A stretch of 64,000 bases of DNA, from contig JAYJMM010000099.1 of assembly GCA_037349105.1 (NCBI GenBank), forward strand, positions 1,860,001-1,924,000, in the 5' to 3' direction. The translations under genes and the position numbers were made by a program. This document shows positions 45,201 to 54,932 of the stretch, piece by piece (the first letter of the stretch is position 1; the number at the start of each line of letters is the position of its first letter). The stretch is from Limnomonas spitsbergensis. Its lineage: Eukaryota; Chlorophyta; Chlorophyceae; Chlamydomonadales. The notes under the pieces were generated by a model that searched no databases, had not been told where the DNA came from, and saw only the letters and a list, made by a program, of their open reading frames with translations.

Positions 45201-46861
45201 AATAAAAGCTCCCCCCTGCCGGTCTGACAGGAAAGAGTGTGTGCCGATAGCGGCCCCCTGCCATGAATGTTGTTGTCTCAAGCTTTGTCGGCGTGCTCAT
45301 ACGGGTAATGAGTTATGCCAAGGTTTTACCAAACGGGTCGCCGGGGTGGTGATGCTGAGCCTCAGGATTATAAGGGTTGCAATGTTTTACAGTGTATATT
45401 TTAGCGCGCACCAGGCCAGCTTTGGGGGGCGGCCGGGCGGCCGCCACAGGGCCCATTCTGACCAAATCTTGACCGGCCTTAAGCCGGCAGCCCAAGCAAC
45501 AGTGCTTGCTGCACCAGGCCCCCTTTGCCGCAGGCTGTGATGAAGCTGAATTGTACCTGACGTACCCGTCTAATGTTTTAAAACAGTGTTTTGTGAGAGG
45601 TTCCTGGTAAGCCGAGGTGCACCAACATTTGGGGTGAAACAATGGAGAGGATCGAGCCTGGTTGGCATGCTATAACCCTAGCTTTGGCTTCACTACAAAC
45701 AACAGGTCTCGGCTTCACCATTCTGATGTTTAAAACTGCCTTTGGACAGCTACTGCCTGCCATGCATGCTTCTACTTTTACAAGATTTTCTTGCTTTACA
45801 TTGGTCCTTCCTCTCAGAGACCATGACCGGGTGCGTGCGAGCAGCAAGAGGTCGAGATCTAGATCCGTGTCTAAGGAGCAGCGGCGGAGATCTAGATCCA
45901 TGTCCAAGGAGCAGCGACGGATATCTAGATCCGTGTCCAAGGAGCCGCGGCGGAGAACTAGATCCGTGTCCAAGGACCTGCGGCGGAAATCCCTTTCCAA
46001 AGACCGCGGCGGCAAGTCAGCAGGGAAGAGTCCCAGCCGGACGCGCGAAGCCAAGAGGCATCAGAGCCCGAGCCGGAGCCCAAGCCCAAGCCGCGGCGGC
46101 AAGTCTGCAGGGAAGAGTCCCAGCCGGACGCGTGACGCCAAGAGACATGGGAGCCCTACCACACAGCGTGGCGGCCGGAGCCGGAGTCGGAATCGCGGCG
46201 CGGCGCGCCAGAGGGGTAGAGCGGGCGCTAAGGCGTCAAGCTCCCCCTCTGAGTCGGACTCCAGCTTGTCCAGCAAGGGCGAAGGTGAGCAGATGCAAAC
46301 GGGGGGGTATACCTGACTTAGGGGGAATCTGACTGAGCTGCGATGTGCTCAGCCTTGGATACGCCATTCTTTTCCGGGGGATAAATCAGTCCCTTTGGGG
46401 GGCTGCCTGGCGGCCAAACCTGGGTCGCTAAGGACCAAGCGTTGATCGGCCGGTGGCCCGAGCAATGAGATCTGCCCTGGATGCCCTCCTTTTTCTGGAG
46501 GCTCGGCTGGTTAGCCGGTCTGTTGTGTGCGCCCCGATGCCAAGGCACAGAGGGGTGGCAGATTGGCAGGACCCTGGTGACATGTTGGAGGGGCTGTGCA
46601 TCCTCTGCTGTGCATTCAGAAAATTTGTTTGCTTTCCCTAAAATAATTAAGAAGTACCGGTACCGGTACCGGAAATCTCTACATGCAGTGCCTCCCCGTA
46701 ATTTAACTAGGATATACCTGAAATCGTAACAATCCTTGCTTTCTCCCTCCTGGCACCCAGATAAAAAGTCGAGCAAGAAGACAAAAAGCAAGAAGTCAAG
46801 AGGTGACGAGGACAAGAAAAAGTTCGCTGGCAAGAGCAAGGACAAGAAGACAAAGAAGTAG
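31974..46861 (+). CDS. PNISR: PNISR/SFRS18-like Gln-rich, Lys- and RS-rich splicing-associated protein
   Basis: Probably a nuclear-speckle protein linked to pre-mRNA splicing, by similarity to animal PNISR. Exons: 31974-32474, 33363-33548, 34039-34186, 34916-35107, 35988-36199, 36780-36849, 39212-39692, 43659-44708, 45818-46284 and 46761-46861; phases close to 1135 aa. Order: Pro/Gln-rich N terminus; poly-Gln with about 20 uninterrupted Gln in exon 2; Gly-rich exon 3; KKLPDWLREMLLKKQAEKA at about 322-340, matching the PNISR LPAWIREGLEKMEREKQ block; acidic DDDDE and EEEEEDE; KRSLTSILLEVTDQIF near 420-436, matching TKMLLTEILLDVTDEE; LLGIGYDSDGEE; a long KEKEKDKPKEK region; RS-rich exons 8-9; and a Lys-rich tail. 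The start is the first ATG after an in-frame GTG. Exon 8 attaches through a 4-kb repeat intron; a small exon missed there cannot be excluded. Confidence 0.75.
32935..33070 (+). repeat. Family B dispersed repeat in PNISR intron 1
   Basis: Good copy: CCTTTGGGGGGGATGTTGCA, AGGGACCAAACCTTGACCGG, CCTGCAGCTGGTGGCATGGC, then TTGCTGCACCCCAAGCCCCC and GTAGCTGGATTGTAGCTGA. Confidence 0.7.
33160..33243. repeat. CTG-rich tract, inverted relative to the poly-Gln exon
   Basis: An interrupted (CTG)n/(TTG)n run in intron 1, including a pure stretch of about eleven CTG. It lies about 130 bases upstream of exon 2, whose coding strand is CAG/CAA from 33375 to 33547. The two tracts are complementary in the pre-mRNA. 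Confidence 0.9.
33605..33740. repeat. Family B-related sequence in PNISR intron 2
   Basis: TTTGGAGGACCGCCGGGCGG CCACCACTGGGC and TGGCTTGGCCGGCTGCACC recall the Family B left and right parts, with the middle replaced. Downstream, 33760-33950 is C-rich with two similar blocks (CCCCTCTGCTGCC.CTGCGC and CTGGG). Confidence 0.45.
34515..34570 (+). repeat. Family B partial copy in PNISR intron 3
   Basis: TGCTGCTTGGGCCATCACCT, GTTGACCGGTCGAGGTTTGG TCC. It is preceded by CAGCTACA-type sequence, as in the copy at 46918-47045. Confidence 0.55.
35148..35212 (+). repeat. Family A copy in PNISR intron 4
   Basis: GTCAATGACATGACACCTCT GAGCCCTGCTCAAACGGCTC GGCCGCATGGGCGCCC. It sits inside the duplicated zone between exon 4 and its echoes. 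Confidence 0.75.
35283..35365 (+). repeat. Echoes of the PNISR exon 4 end
   Basis: GAGGGAGATGCTGATCAAGA AAAAGGCTGAGAAGCCTGCC ACAG/TGTG at 35317-35365 copies the exon 4 end GAGATGCTGCTGAAGAAGCA GGCTGAAAAGGCTGCCACAG. A shorter copy (GGCTGAGAAGGCGGCCACAG) is at 35284-35303. Donors are altered. Confidence 0.85.
35530..35905 (+). repeat. Four echoes of the PNISR exon 5 start
   Basis: Exon 5 opens CCAG/ACGGTAAGGAGGTGAAGCAG then AGCCCCGCTGGCG. Diverged copies occur near 35555, 35660, 35750 and 35850, for example GACGGCTAGGAGGTCACGTA GAGCCCCGCTAACAAGGACG. They are separated by about 90-105 bases and share a GATGTGTGAAA linker. Confidence 0.85.
37340..38988. repeat. 34-bp minisatellite in PNISR intron 6
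   Basis: About 48 copies of CCATGCTGCCCCCACCCCCA CCTGCCTGCTCCAG. The main variants are CTGCCCCAG and CTGCCTCCA at fixed positions. Each unit ends in a pyrimidine-rich tract plus CAG, resembling a splice acceptor. Pro/Ala-rich and Gly/Trp-rich open frames through it are repeat artefacts. Confidence 0.95.
39085..39150 (+). repeat. Exon echo: 5' edge of PNISR exon 7
   Basis: CAAACGTACCTTCAG/CAGAGGTAGCAGCAGAGGTG copies CCAATGTACCTTCAG/ACGAAGTAGCAGCAGAGGTC at the real acceptor (39211/39212), about 112 bases upstream. Confidence 0.9.
39693..39822 (+). repeat. Two 65-bp echoes of the PNISR exon 7 donor
   Basis: Exon 7 ends CAAGGGGCAGAG/GTGAGAGGG. Two nearly perfect 65-base copies of the junction follow (39693-39757, 39758-39822), each re-creating CAAGGGGCAGAG/GTGAGAG. 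Because 65 is not a multiple of 3, using either later donor would shift the frame. Confidence 0.92.
40254..40325 (+). repeat. Family C dispersed repeat (copy 2)
   Basis: GGTTCGCTCTGCCTGGCCCT TTGCAAAAGGCTGTGGGTGG then CAACTTTGTAACAACAAC. It is inverted relative to the copy at 25703-25775. Confidence 0.7.
40898..43625. repeat. 15-bp satellite in PNISR intron 7
   Basis: About 180 copies of ACATCTGAATCCTAA, with the common variant ACATCTGAATCCTTA and, at the 3' end from about 43330, 16-base units with an extra T (GAATTCCTTA). The tract ends about 30 bases before exon 8. Its MFRIQ open frame on the minus strand is an artefact of the 15-base period. Confidence 0.95.
45415..45545 (+). repeat. Family B dispersed repeat in PNISR intron 8
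   Basis: Best copy: CCAGCTTTGGGGGGCGGCCG GGCGGCCGCC, CTGACCAAATCTTGACCGGC CTTAAGCCGGCAGCCCAAGC, then TTGCTGCACCAGGCCCCC and AAGCTGAATTGTACCTGACG. Upstream, 44800-45230 has five irregular repeats of CAGCACTCAAGGTGTGGATA type. Confidence 0.7.
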
Positions 46862-47045
46862 GCAGCTGCTCGGAACACAGCAAAAGATGCATGGAATTGC
46901 CATATATTTTAATATTTGAAGGCTCAGCTACCATTCGGCTACATTTCAGCTACCTTCTGGCCTTCAGCCAGTAGCCCCTTGCATGGCCGGCCATGCTGCT
47001 TGGGCCAGTAGCCATAGGCCGGTCCAGGTCGGGCCCTCGGCAGCC
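46385..47045 (+). repeat. Family B copies at the PNISR 3' end
   Basis: One copy at 46385-46470 in intron 9 (CTTTGGGGGGCTGCCTGGCG GCC ... TTGATCGGCCGGTGGCCCGA) and one at 46965-47045 just after the stop codon (CATGCTGCTTGGGCCAGTAG CCATAGGCCGGTCCAGG). A run of ACCGGTACCGGTACCGG lies at about 46655-46672. Confidence 0.6.
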
Positions 47046-47049
47046 GCAG

Positions 47050-48999
47050 AAGATGGACAGATGGTAAACCGGAAACAATGCATTTGAAATTTCACATGGA
47101 ATCCACGCACACACGATAAGATTATATGCAATAGATTTAAGGAGTCTGAATGAGGATGCCCGCAGTGGCTGCTTTAGAAGTTCTTTTTCAGATCGAGTTG
47201 AAGAGCTAGGGAAGCGAATCAGGCACACCTGAATCAGACCGAGTCAAATAAATCCTGTTCATCTGAATCAGCTGCAGCTGCTTTGGCTGCATGAGCATGG
47301 CATGAGGCATGGCTTGAAAAATGCCAGGAAGGATCAGTAGATCACCGCCCCGTGTGAATACCCGTGTTCGACGTACGGTTTAAGGTACCGTATCATCTTC
47401 CCTCTTTCCAAATGTGACTGGACATAACAATCACGCATTTTCTTGAACCCCAACTTCCTCTTCTATGCCCTCAACTTTTCAAGCCCTCTTTACTTACCAC
47501 TGTTAGCTACTTTGACCTAGGATGCAAACGTAGACAAGGCAAACAGAGAAGGCACGGTCAAGAAGAAAACGCCGAAACCTCCTTCTCGTGCATAAACCCT
47601 GCCTCCTCGTCTGGCAGGTTATTATCCACTCAGTAACAGGTGCAACCTGCACCGTCTGATATCCTGCGCATTGTTCAAATATTAGAAAAGAATTAAAGGA
47701 AACACCTGAGCGTGGCTTACATTGTCGCCTGCTTGTCGCTGCCGCATCTTATCCCCGCCGCCGTGCACCGGAAAACCCTATCTACCGGAGTACCGGTATT
47801 TGAGGGATCGAAGCACCGGCGGGATCGACGAAAAAAGATTCTGCAGCTAAAGGAACCCCCTGCAGCTAATGATGTCCAGCGGGAACGCCCTCTTCAACCC
47901 ACGAGCGAGAAAAGGCCCTTCATTTCTGTGACGACCAGCAGTGGCGTCACAAGGCATCTTGACATCTTTAAGAAACGGTGCGAGCGCTCAAGAGCTGTCC
48001 TACCAGCGACAGCACTCCAGACAGTGCAGGGCGGTATCCACAGATTACCGGTATTGATAGGCCGGCACATACGGTAAGTGCGATCGGTCTATACGGAGGA
48101 CTGGAGTAACCCCTCTACTGGTATGTATACCGTCTGCTCTCCTCCAGTCCTGCCCCCATCTGAATATACAACCACTTAATATCCTTCTCCCTCACTCCCA
48201 TTTCTCCTTGCTTCCTTGCTCCCTAAATCTATCATCCGGTACGCACTTGAGCTGCATGCTGTTTGGTGGCATTGTACCTGCGCATCTAGTCAGCATGCAT
48301 GATTCCATTATAGAGTCCTTGAGGAATACATGCTTGTTTGTGGCACCTTCTTGGCGCATGCCCGCGCAGATTCCTGTGGCTAGTCAGCATGCATGATTCC
48401 ATGGCTGATGCCCTTGGGAGTGCACCCTTGTTTGTAGCACCATTGTGCCATGGTGGCGCATGCATGACTCTTTTCCTTGGGAATGCATGCTTGCCCATTG
48501 CGCTTGGGCATGCTTCATGTCCCTCAGTGATGCACATGCTTGTTCATAGCAAGTGAGCCCGCATGATTCATTTTTCTAGGCAATGCCTGTATAGGGCAAA
48601 ATTGCACTGAATGGAGTCATGACTCAGACATGCTTGTGAATTGTTTCCTTCAGGTGCCGACGTGAGGCGTGGCATCCGCCGGCTTCCTGAGTGAAGCCTG
48701 CGCCATCAATATCATCCCTGTCCAGCCAAACTGAACAATATGGACAGGCGAGTCACTTATTCATGGTTAAGGTTCCTGCCGAAATTAATTACCGGTATGA
48801 AGTTTGCTCAATGGGAATGGGTTTGGCTGATTTGTAGACATAAAAGCTAGCAAATCGACTTGGGAATGAAAGGGAGCTCAACATGTAGGGACGTTTCAAA
48901 TAATCTACGTCCCAACTATTCCTTAGAAAACATATTTACATGCAGGCACATTTTTATCCTCAGGATGCTTACGTATGAGTGCTGATGTGAACCTCGCAG
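47050..48999. other. Region upstream of the TIR exons
   Basis: An open frame at 47712-48073 ends CATACG/GTAAGT in phase 2, which would join the TIR exon at 49000 in frame. It has no ATG, so its own beginning is unknown; the encoded stretch is basic (KHRRDRRKKILQLK). 48270-48560 has three or four irregular repeats around CAGCATGCATGATTCCAT. The rest shows nothing clear. Confidence 0.35.
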
Positions 49000-50745
49000 G
49001 CGACCATGGGATATCATGATTTCGTACTGCACTGCTGACACCGGACGCTATGGGGACAACCTTGCAAACAAGTTGTACCAGGCATTGGTGAAGGACGGCT
49101 GGTCCGTGTTCTTGGACAATGAAGTCCTGCCGGTCAGTTCGGTTTATTGGAGCCACGTGCTGTATTATTGGGAGGTTCGGGTGTTCATCGCATTGGTTCA
49201 GTGATCATTTTTTGGCTATGAGTCCAACTTTGACAGGCCGCCCTCCGCTGAGCAGGCCGGAATGGGTCAAATTATTGACCAGCCATCAGGCACAGGCCCC
49301 CACCACATGTGTTCCCGTATGTCTGCTTGAGTGGGGCCTCAGGCTGGTAGGTAACTGACCTGCAGCTGAACTGTATCAGAGCCGTGTAAAGAGGAACATT
49401 TGATATGGTTTTCGCCCTGCGCTGCGCAAAACTTGGCTTTTTGAAGTGCATGTAATATATCACTGTTCATAAATAATTGCTCATTCCTGACCTTGCTTTG
49501 CACATTTCTTGGTAAATTTCAGAGCTGTGTACCCCAACAATGTAGGGTGAGGTTGACTGGGTCTCGCATTCTCGCAAGACGCCCTCAAGCAGTGCACAAT
49601 CTTCGTCGCCGTTTGCTCCAACCGCTACGGTGCTTCAAAATACAAGCAGGCAGAGTTATCCCTGGCGCACCTGAGGGGGAAGGTGGGTACCCGTTCATTT
49701 GCTCTGCCTTCCCTCATAATAAGCGTTGTTTGGGGTTTGAGGGATCCATAGATTTACTACCATAAATCCATAAATCCATAATATTTGTCTCGTTTCGTTT
49801 CCTAGTGTATTGAAGGGCCGGAAAATTGGTGGTGCATATTTTATTGGGAGCTTCTAAGGGGAAATTAACTTTAATTCCCGTTTGTTTACAAAAAAGTAAG
49901 CAAGCCCGCGCAACTGGATGTTTTCACCCTCTGCTGTTATTACATGTTGCCGGTATGATCATAGGGGGTCCTATGTGCATCCCTGCAAGAATAGTCTCAA
50001 ACTGCACAGCCCTGGACATGAACAGACAAAAATAAATAGATAAATATAGCATTTTCGAGTAACAGTACTGCCGGTGTTTAATTTCGCCTCCAAGATGAGC
50101 CGTGCATGCCAGGCACTCAGGCAGTCGAACACACAGCACGCACTACATTGCGGCATTGGTGGCCGATGGTAAATGACTGAAAACGTGGCAGAAAAAACAA
50201 ATTGCTTTTGTTGATGCCTTACAGGCTGATGAATGTTGAAACTCGAATTGGTCAGTTGCTGATTGAAGTGACATTTACTGGTAAGCCCAAATGAAAAGGA
50301 ATAAAAGAAAAGACACAAATATTACAGTAATGATCGCTTGTCAAAGCCAGGTTTAGTCGGAAATCAAGAGTTTTTTGTCAACAGTCTGCCCTCAGGGCCT
50401 GAGGACAGCATTGAAAGAAATATTTTTGATGCACGAGAGAAGGCAAATTAAATCTACGGTATCGGTACTGTTAATTTAAATTAATACCTCATTAGGTAAC
50501 ACACAGACAAACCCTGCTGATCTCGTGTGTAGTTTGCCTCTACCTTAAGAACCATTCTCAATCGAGCAAGATAATGTTCCCCTGTTATTTCACTTATTTC
50601 TGTCTTCTCCTGAATCCTGCAGTTCTTGATCCCAGTTTTTCACAGCGGCGTGTATCTTCCACCAAGGCTAGAGACGTTGATGGCTTCTCTTCAGTACATC
50701 CCCATGAGTGGGGCGTGCCAGGGAAGAGACTCATGGTTTCATGAG
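49000..50745 (+). pseudogene. TIR-domain exons (frame-broken)
   Basis: Three exons encode a complete TIR fold, a domain that signals by self-association or cleaves NAD+. Exon a 49000-49132: WDIMISYCTADTGRYGDNLA (beta-A, alpha-A) and GWSVFLDNEVLP (beta-B, BB loop). Exon b 49546-49682: GEVDW, then DALKQCTIFVAVCSNRYGAS and KYKQAELSLAHLRGK, where the Glu of QAEL is the expected catalytic NADase residue. Exon c 50623-50745: FLIPVFHSGVYLPPRL. All junctions are phase 0, but exon b is 137 bases, one short of a whole number of codons. The frame changes between GEVDW and GLAFSQDALK at the GGG run near 49559-49561. This is either a real deletion or a base error. Intron c contains an exon echo. A likely link to the armadillo exon downstream is described there. 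Confidence 0.72.
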
Positions 50746-50852
50746 GTGAGCATGCCTTACTTAAATATCTAGTGAAGTAGTGTGCTATGACGATCCCTGG
50801 TGGGCTCATTCAGTGGTACTATGTTGATTGGCAGCCCACCCTGAGGTTTGCG

Positions 50853-50905
50853 GTTTGAATCCTGCCAAGAAAGGGACTCCTGGTTTCATGAGGTGAGCAT
50901 GCCTT
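50853..50905 (+). repeat. Exon echo: TIR exon c donor
   Basis: GCCAAGAAAGGGACTCCTGG TTTCATGAG/GTGAGCATGCC copies the end of exon c (GCCAGGGAAGAGACTCATGG TTTCATGAG/GTGAGCATGCC) about 150 bases downstream, including intron sequence. Confidence 0.9.
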
Positions 50906-52341
50906 AATATACCTGTGCTATGATCCAGGTGTACGGTAGTCATCCTAGCTTGAAAAAGTCAGGCGCTTTGTAAAAAGTGCCCCGCAGAATGTCGCGACCG
51001 GGCTATCCTTCGGGATATAACAGCTGCGGGTCGAGCGGTCCTGACGCCTCATGCATCGGCGGAGTGCGTAGTCTTTCTTTCTATCCTAGCTTTCCATGTG
51101 CCGGCATACTTGTGTGGCATGACGGTCTTCATGAAATTCATGACCATGATGATGTGCATCAGCTCAACGATGTTGTCAGCAGACCTAGACGGAAGAGTTG
51201 TCCTTTGTCTTCATCGCTTTAGGTGATAGGTTTAAGTGTGACAGTTGTTCGTTGTTGTTGAAAATTCTCATTGGATGCAGGTTTGAGGTTGCTCGTAGCC
51301 ATGCCTCAGGCCCTTTTTCTCACAGTAAAGGCGCGGATGTGGCTTTGGCCCAGGCTGTGCTGTTTCTTTAACGGGCGTAGCTTTCTTTCTTTCTTCCTCA
51401 GGCACATGAGGCCACGACCTTGAATCCTGCCTACTGTCTCTTGATCTTTCATCCAGATGATGTTAGAGCTGACGATCTTGTTGACCAGCAACAACCCCAA
51501 GCCCCTCGGCAGAATCAACTTGCCGGATGTGAGCGCATGCGGCCCATCCATAGCAAAGGCCAGACATACCAGTGTGTCACACTGCCACGAGTGCAACAGA
51601 GGACAATTGGGAGGAGGAGGATGTTGCAAGGAGGTGTGCATAATTTATTTGACAGTGTAACGGTAGGTCGAGCTAAGGTACAAGGAGTCAATGAGGGAAG
51701 CCTCTATTTATTCACTTGTCAATTATTCCCCAACCCATCCATGCAGCCGTATTGGATGTTGCTGGCTGTTACCGTCAGGGATGTTTCGGTGGCACTGGAA
51801 AATAACTGTGGTGACCATCCATGAGTAGGCAGGTTATTGGTGAAAACCACGCTGCAGGGGCCGGAAGTTTATTGATCCTGATTGGTTTGTGCGGCTTTTT
51901 GCGACCTCGCGACTGGACCTTGGCTTGGCCGCATTGATTGTTACGTTACCACTTTGGTAACCATACACCTCTTTCGTGACCAGTAACCACTTAAAAATCC
52001 CTGGTCATCGTTACAAGAGGGTTCCCGCTATTGGCCTGGTTCTTGTCCTTATTGATTAGAAAAGAAAGAAAGAAAGACTATTCGAGAGCCGGTGGCGTTA
52101 TGTGTGGGGAAGTCCCTAGGCCGCGGCTGTATTGATGAAGAAGCTAACATGATCAGCACTCATCTGCCATACGTGTGTGAGTGCGGGTCTGTTGCGCACC
52201 AATTTGTCTGATGCTACCCAACCTTGTGTTAAGTGTCTGTTTTGTTTAGGCTGGCACTTATACTGAACATTGTCACCTAAACATTGCCATCCTTGTGATA
52301 AAGCATACCCTTCTATCAACCTACCAATGTGCACCACTCAG

Positions 52342-53624
52342 GTTGCGATGGAGATCCCCCCTGAAATCAAAAAACTGGTGTCAGAGTTGCTCTCGCCCAG
52401 CTCTTCGGAACAAGTGCATGCAGCGCAAGAGCTGTTGGTCATGGTAGCCGATGCTGACTACCGTATCATGATCGCCGCAGCCGATGGCGCCGTCTCCCAG
52501 GTCGTTGTCTTGTTGAGCTCGAGCTCAGTGAGAGTGCAAGAGTCTGCAGCTGGTGCGCTAGGGGTGCTTGCAAAACATATTGCAGACAACCAACTAAGTC
52601 AAGATCGCTGCTGCTCATGGTGCCAGTGCCCGGCTGGTTGTCTTGTTGAGCTCCAACTCAGAGGGAGTACAAAGGAACCTTGCATCGTACAATGCGGAAA
52701 TGCAAGTCAAGGCTGCCGTTGCTCCTGGTGCCATCAGCCAACTGGTCATCTTGCTGAGCTCGAGCTTAGTGGACGTACAGGAGGATGCAGTATGGGCGCT
52801 GTGGTGCCTGACAATCAATACAGAGAATCAAGTCGAGATCGTTGCTAATCATGGTACCATGACCCAGCTGGTCCATCATGGTGCCATGACCCAGCTGGTC
52901 CATCATGGTGCCATGACCCAGCTGGTCCATCATGGTGCCATGACCCAGCTGGTCCATCATGGTGCCATGACCCAGCTGGTCCATCATGGTGCCATGACCC
53001 AGCTGGTCCATCATGGTGCCATGACCCAGCTGGTCCATCATGGTGCCATGACCCAGCTGGTCCATCATGGTGCCATGACCCAGCTGGTCCATCATGGTGC
53101 CATGACCCAGCTGGTCCATCATGGTGCCATGACCCAGCTGGTCCATCATGGTGCCATGACCCAGCTGGTCCTCATGTTGTCTTCACGCTCGGTGTTTGTG
53201 CAAGAGTATACAGCGGCTTCGCTAAAGAGCCTTGCATGTGATAATGTGGAGATCCAAGTCCAGATCGCCGCTGCTCATGGTGCCATCCCCCAGCTGGCTG
53301 CCTTGTTGAGCTCCAACTCAGTGCAAGTGCAAGGGATTTCAGCCTGGGCGCTATGGAGCCTTGCAACCAATAATGCGGAGAACCAAGTCAAGATCACCGC
53401 TACTGATGGTGCCATTGCCCAGCTGGCTGGTCGACAATCTAGTTTCAAGCGCAGTGGGAGTGCATGGGCATGCAGTTTGGGCGCTGTGTCACCTTGCAGC
53501 AAATGATGAGAACAAGGTCAAGATTGCCACTACTCTCGGTGCCATCACAAAATTGAAGAAGCTTTTGAAGTCAAATGTGCGGGAGGTGAAAGAGGCGGAA
53601 AAACTTGTTTTAAAGCTCTTGTGA
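52342..53624 (+). pseudogene. Armadillo-repeat exon, probably 3' part of the TIR gene
   Basis: Begins after CACTCAG in phase 0 (VAMEIPPEIKKLVSELLSP) and encodes about seven armadillo repeats of about 42 residues, with signature VKIAAAHGAIxQLVxLLSS then AxWALxxLA. The exon ends KLVLKLL-stop at 53624. Two frame breaks are visible. At about 52597 four extra bases lie between AACCAA and GTCAAG, and at about 53433 the GCTG of CAGCTGGCTGGTC is doubled. Repeat 2 has also lost about eight residues after EGVQ, and repeat 4 is expanded by a 27-base array. A phase-0 candidate exon at 51457-51528 (MMLELTILLTSNNPKPLGRI then NLPD) could connect it to the TIR exons. An independent gene starting at ATG 52348 is the alternative. 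ARM repeats usually bind proteins or autoinhibit. Confidence 0.65.
52850..53173 (+). repeat. 27-bp coding minisatellite inside ARM repeat 4
   Basis: Twelve units, nearly identical, of CATGGTGCCATGACCCAGCT GGTCCAT, encoding HHGAMTQLV. The unit equals the helix-1/helix-2 turn of an armadillo repeat, so one repeat has been stretched by about 99 residues without shifting frame. Confidence 0.95.
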
Positions 53625-54553
53625 TTCACACTCATGTTGCATGGTGGTCATGGTGGGACTGTGGGACATGGTCTGGGATCTTCTGATAATCTCATGTTGG
53701 CCCAGTCTTTGTTATAAGATGATGTGCTGCCTCAGGCAACGAATACCGGTTTGGGCGACGACGAGCCGATGAGCATGTAATTGAACTTTCAGTTGTGTGG
53801 CTGATTTGGAAATCATCGCTAGGGGAGAGTAGCAGAGAGAAGGGAAGAAAGAAAGGGGAGGAACTTGCCCATCATGCACGCGGGCTAGCCTTATCTCATT
53901 TTCTTTGTCCGTATTAGTATCTCCATCCTATGTTTATCCATAACTTGGGTGTTGACAGTTTGCTAATGGGGTGTCCTTGCTTGTTTTATTTACGGTTTGC
54001 CTGGCTTTTTTGTTGTTGTTCTTGTTGTTTGAAGGTGAACTTGCTTTCCTCTCTTTCCTCTTGTGCCTTCTCCCTCGACTTTCCTAGCTGACTTAATGTT
54101 TGCCGATGTTGAGCTTCATTTCAGCATGGCTCAGAGGTGTAACGTCATTATCCGACCTTGCTTGATCTAACTCTCTTGTCTAGGGCTAGATACCGGTACA
54201 TGTCAGAATTGGTAAGCTTGCCGAAGTTGTAATCATTATAGTTGGCATGGTCTTGTTTGTGCTTGCTCCTACCATAAAAGACCAAACACAAATTGTGAAC
54301 TTTTATTTCTAGGACCAAGGATAATTTAGTATTCTACCCCAGGTTTATGATGAGAGGTCAATGACGTTTCCGTTTCGTTCAAACGCTTCGCGGACTGGAT
54401 ACACGTTTAACTATTTATGGCCCCTGCGGCTAATGAAAACTACTTTTTGGCCCCGTGGTTAAAAAAGCTATTATGAATGGCCTTACGCGAAATCAAAGGA
54501 CGTCTACGGAAATAGGGTCGCTTTTACAGGACCGTAGACGCTGATCTTACTGG
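53625..54553. other. Spacer after the armadillo exon
   Basis: No gene recognised. It has a partial Family A copy (minus) at 54121-54150 (AGCATGGCTCAGAGGTGTAA CGTCATT) and AT-rich sequence. Confidence 0.5.
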
Positions 54554-54932
54554 ATCAATGACATGACACCTCTAGGCTGAGCTCAAAATAATCTTGGCCG
54601 CTTGGGTTCCCAGCTGGAGGTTAGCAGAAAATACAACTGAAGGCAAGTGGGAATATTTCTTTGGCTTATACATTTCGAGGCCGCCCCAAATAAGGTTTGT
54701 GTGAGGCCCACCCTTGAAGACGAAGAACGCAAAAAGTGTGAAACAGCCCGGGTGTGCACGCGGCCTAGTCGTCAGCTGAGAAAAGGCGAGCATGAACAGG
54801 AAAGGAACATGACCAACAAGCATTTACATGGTCGCGCAAGTTTCCCCCCCCCTCCCAACGGGACAGTTCACAGTTGGGTGCCCACGCGGCCGAGCCTCTT
54901 TGAACAGGGCCCGGAGGTGTTATGTCATTGAC
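54554..54932. mobile_element. MITE-like element bounded by inverted Family A ends
   Basis: The left end (54554-54617) reads TCAATGACATGACACCTCTA and continues to GGCCGCTTGGGTTCCCAGCT. The reverse complement of the right end (54932-54850) reads TCAATGACATAACACCTCCG and continues to GGCCGCGTGGGCACCCAACT. The pair forms terminal inverted repeats of about 65 bases around about 230 bases with no transposase. No perfect target-site duplication could be seen. This suggests Family A is the end of a small DNA transposon. Confidence 0.65.

Noticed and set aside
51279..51370. Possible additional TIR-gene exon (FEVARSHASGPF)
   Set aside because: In the required phase 0 it starts GTT TGA, a stop; no compatible phase was found.
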